This document shows, in pieces, positions 61,815 to 64,000 of a DNA stretch of 64,000 bases. This DNA is from Pikeienuella piscinae (lineage in GTDB: Bacteria; Pseudomonadota; Alphaproteobacteria; Rhodobacterales; Rhodobacteraceae): NCBI RefSeq assembly GCF_011044155.1, contig NZ_CP049056.1:4282001-4346000 (forward strand), in the 5' to 3' direction. The translations under genes and the position numbers were made by a program. How positions within the stretch are numbered: the first letter of the stretch is position 1; every line of letters begins with the position of its first letter. The notes beneath the pieces are model-generated. The model saw nothing but the letters and a program-made list of their open reading frames with translations, made no database searches and was not told where the DNA came from.

Positions 61815-62484
61815 GATCGCTATGTCCTTCGCGCTCGGGCTCCGGCTCCCGGTCGCCGCCGAAGCCGCCGCCGGCGCCCGTGCCGCGGCCAAGCGGGTTA
61901 ATCATCGGAACCGGCGGGGAGCCGCCAACTTCGCAGCCGCTGGCCGAGCAGGTCGCATGGGCGGGGGCGGTTAATTCGTATACCTCAGCCGAGTCCCTGG
62001 TCGAGACGATGCCGATCCCGTCCGTCACCCAGACCTCCGTTTCCTGTTCGCTCGCGGCGCTCACCCAAATGGTGGTGCCGCGCACGCCGATCGTCGCCAC
62101 AGGCGTGGTCACGGCGACGCCGTCCTTCGGCATCCGCCCGCTGACCATCCGAATGGCGCCGCGGCTGAGCGATAGCGCCAGCGAACCGGGCCGCGTTTCA
62201 CCGGCGAAGACGTAATCGTCGATCACCAGAGAGGCGTTGGGGGCCACGGTGAGGTTCGTGCCGTCCTCCAACCTGATTTCGATCGTTCCATATTGCTTGG
62301 TGTAAACGCGGGCCTGTTGATAAATCTCCGCATTCTTCTTCACAGCATAACCGACAGCGCCGGTCGCCTGAAATGCGGCGGGCTGGACGGCCGTGGCCCG
62401 GCCGGCGCGCTCCTGTGCGCCGAGCGGCGTCGCGACCAGAAGGGTCGCGATCGCCGCTACCGCCGCTTTCGTGATGACTGACAT
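61804..62484 (-). CDS. Exported FecR-domain protein
   Basis: 226 residues. Signal peptide (AAVAAIATLLVATPLGAQE) followed by a FecR domain (PF04773): YGTIEIRLEDGTNLTVAPNA, RGAIRMVSGRMPKDGVAVTT and TPVATIGVRGTTIWV are the usual strands. Classical FecR proteins are inner-membrane anti-sigma regulators; this one has no membrane helix besides the signal, no cytoplasmic domain and no adjacent sigma factor, so it is more likely a periplasmic or surface FecR-only protein of unknown role. The tail is glycine/charge-rich. Start at 62484 has TTTTGGAG nine bases before it. Confidence 0.82.
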   Translation of the reverse strand: MSVITKAAVAAIATLLVATPLGAQERAGRATAVQPAAFQATGAVGYAVKKNAEIYQQARVYTKQYGTIEIRLEDGTNLTVAPNASLVIDDYVFAGETRPGSLALSLSRGAIRMVSGRMPKDGVAVTTPVATIGVRGTTIWVSAASEQETEVWVTDGIGIVSTRDSAEVYELTAPAHATCSASGCEVGGSPPVPMINPLGRGTGAGGGFGGDREPEPEREGHSDRDG

Positions 62485-62531
62485 ATCGGTTCTCCAAAAG
62501 ATGAGCAGATTGCATTCTATCATGGGTCGAG

Positions 62532-62548
62532 TTGCGCGCAGCGCGCAA
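62532..62548. promoter_or_regulatory. Perfect palindrome upstream of the FecR-domain gene
   Basis: TTGCGCGC-A-GCGCGCAA, two perfect 8-base arms around one base, lies 48-64 bases before the FecR gene start, where an operator would be expected. The regulator is unknown. Confidence 0.4.
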
Positions 62549-62676
62549 TTGATCACATTCGTCGTCCGCGAAGACAAATTCGAGCAATATCACCGCGCCC
62601 TTTCAGTCCGGCCGAGTGAGATGTCAGCGCCCGCTAGGGCGTCGCGCCCCGCATTCGCGGCCGATTGCGACGACGT

Positions 62677-64000
62677 TCAGTTGATATCGACCACCTTGCC
62701 GGGATTGAGAATGTTCTTCGGGTCAAGCGCGCGCTTGATCTCCGCCATTACGGCGTAACCCTCGCCGTGCTCCTCGGTCATGTAGGGCTTCTTGCCAAAG
62801 CCGACGCCATGCTCGCCGGTCACAGTGCCGCCGAGCCGCAGCGCGCGGCGGTTCATCGAATGGGTCAGCCGCTTCGCGGTCTCCAGCGTTTCCGGCCGCT
62901 CGGGGTCGATCAGGAAGCCGACATGGAAATTGCCATCGCCGACATGGCCGATGATCGGCGCGGTCAAGCCGGCCTCCCTGACCTCCTCCGCCGTTTCCAG
63001 CAGCGCCTCGGCGAGGCGTGAGATCGGAACGCACACATCGGTGGAGAGCGCCCTGCACCCCGGCTGCAGCTTGAGCGAGGCGTAGTAGAAATTGTGCCGC
63101 GCATGCCAGAGGCGGTTGCGCTCCTCCTGATTGGCGGACCATTCGAAACCCTCGCAACCGTTTCCGGCGGCGATCTCGCCGAAGGTCTCCGCCTGCTCTT
63201 TCGCGCCGGCCTGCGAGCCGTGAAACTCGATGAAGAGATGCGGCTTTTCCGGCAGCGTCATGTCGCCGGAAATATTGACCGCCCGGATCGAGACCGGGTC
63301 GAGGATTTCGATCCGCGCCATCGGCACGCCGGACTGGATCGTCTCGATCACCGTTGTGACGGCGGCGTCGAGCGTCGGAAAGGCGCAAACCGCCGCGGTG
63401 ATGCTCTCCGGCTGACCCTGTAGCCGGAGGGTCAGCTCGGTGATGATCCCGAGCGTGCCCTCGGAGCCGATCATCAATTTCGTCAGATCGTAGCCCGACG
63501 AGGATTTTCGCGCCCGGCTGCCGGTGCGGATGATCCGCCCGTCGGCCAGCACCACCTCCAGCGCCAGCACGTTCTCGCGCATCGTGCCGTAACGCACCGC
63601 GGTGGTGCCCGAAGCCCGCGTCGCGGCCATGCCGCCAAGTGAGGCGTTGGCGCCGGGATCGACCGGAAAGAAGAGCCCGGTCGCGCGCAATTCCTCGTTC
63701 AGCCGCTCGCGCGTGACGCCGGGCTGGACGACCGCGTCCATGTCCTCGGGATGGACCTCCAGCACCTTGTTCATCTCCATCAGGTCGAGGCATATCCCGC
63801 CATTGAAGGCGAGCGCGTGACCTTCCAGAGAGGTGCCGGTGCCCCAGGCGACGATCGGGCAATCCTCCTCTCCGCAGATCTTCACGATCGCCGCGACCTC
63901 CTCGGTCGAATGTGGGGTGGCGACCGCGTCGGGCGGCGTCGGCGCATAATAGGATTCGTTCTGACCGTGGAGATCGAGAACCGAGGGCGAGGTCGAAAGT
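62677..64000 (-). CDS. FAD-linked oxidase, D-lactate dehydrogenase (cytochrome)/GlcD type, C-terminal part
   Basis: The frame is open to the window edge, so the N-terminus is missing; 441 codons are visible. It resembles FAD-binding oxidases that oxidise D-lactate or glycolate and pass electrons to cytochrome c or quinone. The PCMH-type FAD domain is seen in CPIVAWGTGTSLEGHALAFN, PVDPGANASLGGMAATRASG and LMIGSEGTLGIITELTLRL. The C-terminal substrate domain holds GHVGDGNFHVGFLID (metal-site histidines) and ends GTVTGEHGVGFGKKP ... LDPKNILNPGKVVDIN, as is usual. The natural 2-hydroxyacid cannot be decided. Confidence 0.9.
   Translation of the reverse strand, partial: LSTSPSVLDLHGQNESYYAPTPPDAVATPHSTEEVAAIVKICGEEDCPIVAWGTGTSLEGHALAFNGGICLDLMEMNKVLEVHPEDMDAVVQPGVTRERLNEELRATGLFFPVDPGANASLGGMAATRASGTTAVRYGTMRENVLALEVVLADGRIIRTGSRARKSSSGYDLTKLMIGSEGTLGIITELTLRLQGQPESITAAVCAFPTLDAAVTTVIETIQSGVPMARIEILDPVSIRAVNISGDMTLPEKPHLFIEFHGSQAGAKEQAETFGEIAAGNGCEGFEWSANQEERNRLWHARHNFYYASLKLQPGCRALSTDVCVPISRLAEALLETAEEVREAGLTAPIIGHVGDGNFHVGFLIDPERPETLETAKRLTHSMNRRALRLGGTVTGEHGVGFGKKPYMTEEHGEGYAVMAEIKRALDPKNILNPGKVVDIN

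Overview
The window is a G+C-rich chromosomal segment (by eye mostly in the high 60s percent) from an alphaproteobacterium, most probably of the Rhodobacterales/Paracoccaceae kind. This rests on gene order and gene content: dnaX-ybaB, then mraZ through ftsZ, bamD and recN; rpmB; a malic enzyme-phosphotransacetylase fusion; an NDUFS4-like Complex I protein beside a DUF454 gene; and an exosortase/EpsI fusion. It is core chromosome with a few accessory islands. No species can be named from the sequence alone.

Layout. 1-5 kb: 5' part of polA with an upstream CDP-alcohol phosphatidyltransferase, and a divergent two-subunit molybdenum hydroxylase (2Fe-2S plus Mo-binding subunit). 5-7.1 kb: universal stress protein plus AGCS sodium:amino-acid symporter. 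7.1-9.1 kb: accessory patch with palindromic repeats and an uncharacterised tail-anchored protein. 9.1-14.4 kb: sirtuin, then a minus-strand run of PCu(A)C copper chaperone, DUF2946-like protein, ribosomal L28, MFS transporter, MeaB GTPase and an uncharacterised lower-G+C gene. 14.6-27.3 kb: helicase HrpB, a GntR regulator divergent from a TauE/SafE exporter with an operator-like site between them, an ABM-domain protein, malic enzyme, a tiny lipoprotein, a type III ornithine/lysine decarboxylase, a GNAT enzyme, MutS, DUF454, tRNA-Arg(TCT) and an NDUFS4-like protein.

27.6-35.6 kb: a same-strand exosortase/exopolysaccharide control module: exosortase-EpsI fusion, ExeA-like ATPase, Wzz-type chain-length protein, BY-kinase-like ATPase, and a large TPR lipoprotein of PrsT type. 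It contains no glycosyltransferase, flippase or recognisable CTERM substrate, so the polymer genes and sorted proteins must lie elsewhere. A TAT-exported cyclase-family protein and an exported metallo-beta-lactamase-fold protein follow.

37.5-61.8 kb: dnaX-ybaB, then the division and cell wall (dcw) cluster: mraZ, rsmH, ftsL, ftsI, murE, murF, mraY, murD, ftsW, murG, murC, murB, ddl, ftsQ, ftsA, ftsZ. It is tightly packed, with most junctions being 1-4 base start/stop overlaps. A terminator, bamD and recN follow. The mraZ leader is unusually rich. It holds three TGGGA repeats with 5-base spacers (read on the minus strand; an MraZ box) and a 12-bp terminator-like hairpin 65 bases before the mraZ start. 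This layout resembles the 5'-leader small RNA UpsM described in Rhodobacter sphaeroides. lpxC, often found between ftsZ and bamD in relatives, is absent from that spot.

61.8-64 kb: an exported FecR-domain protein with a perfect palindrome upstream, and the 3' part of an FAD-linked D-lactate dehydrogenase/glycolate oxidase-type gene running off the window. I saw no IS element, prophage, CRISPR array or rRNA gene.
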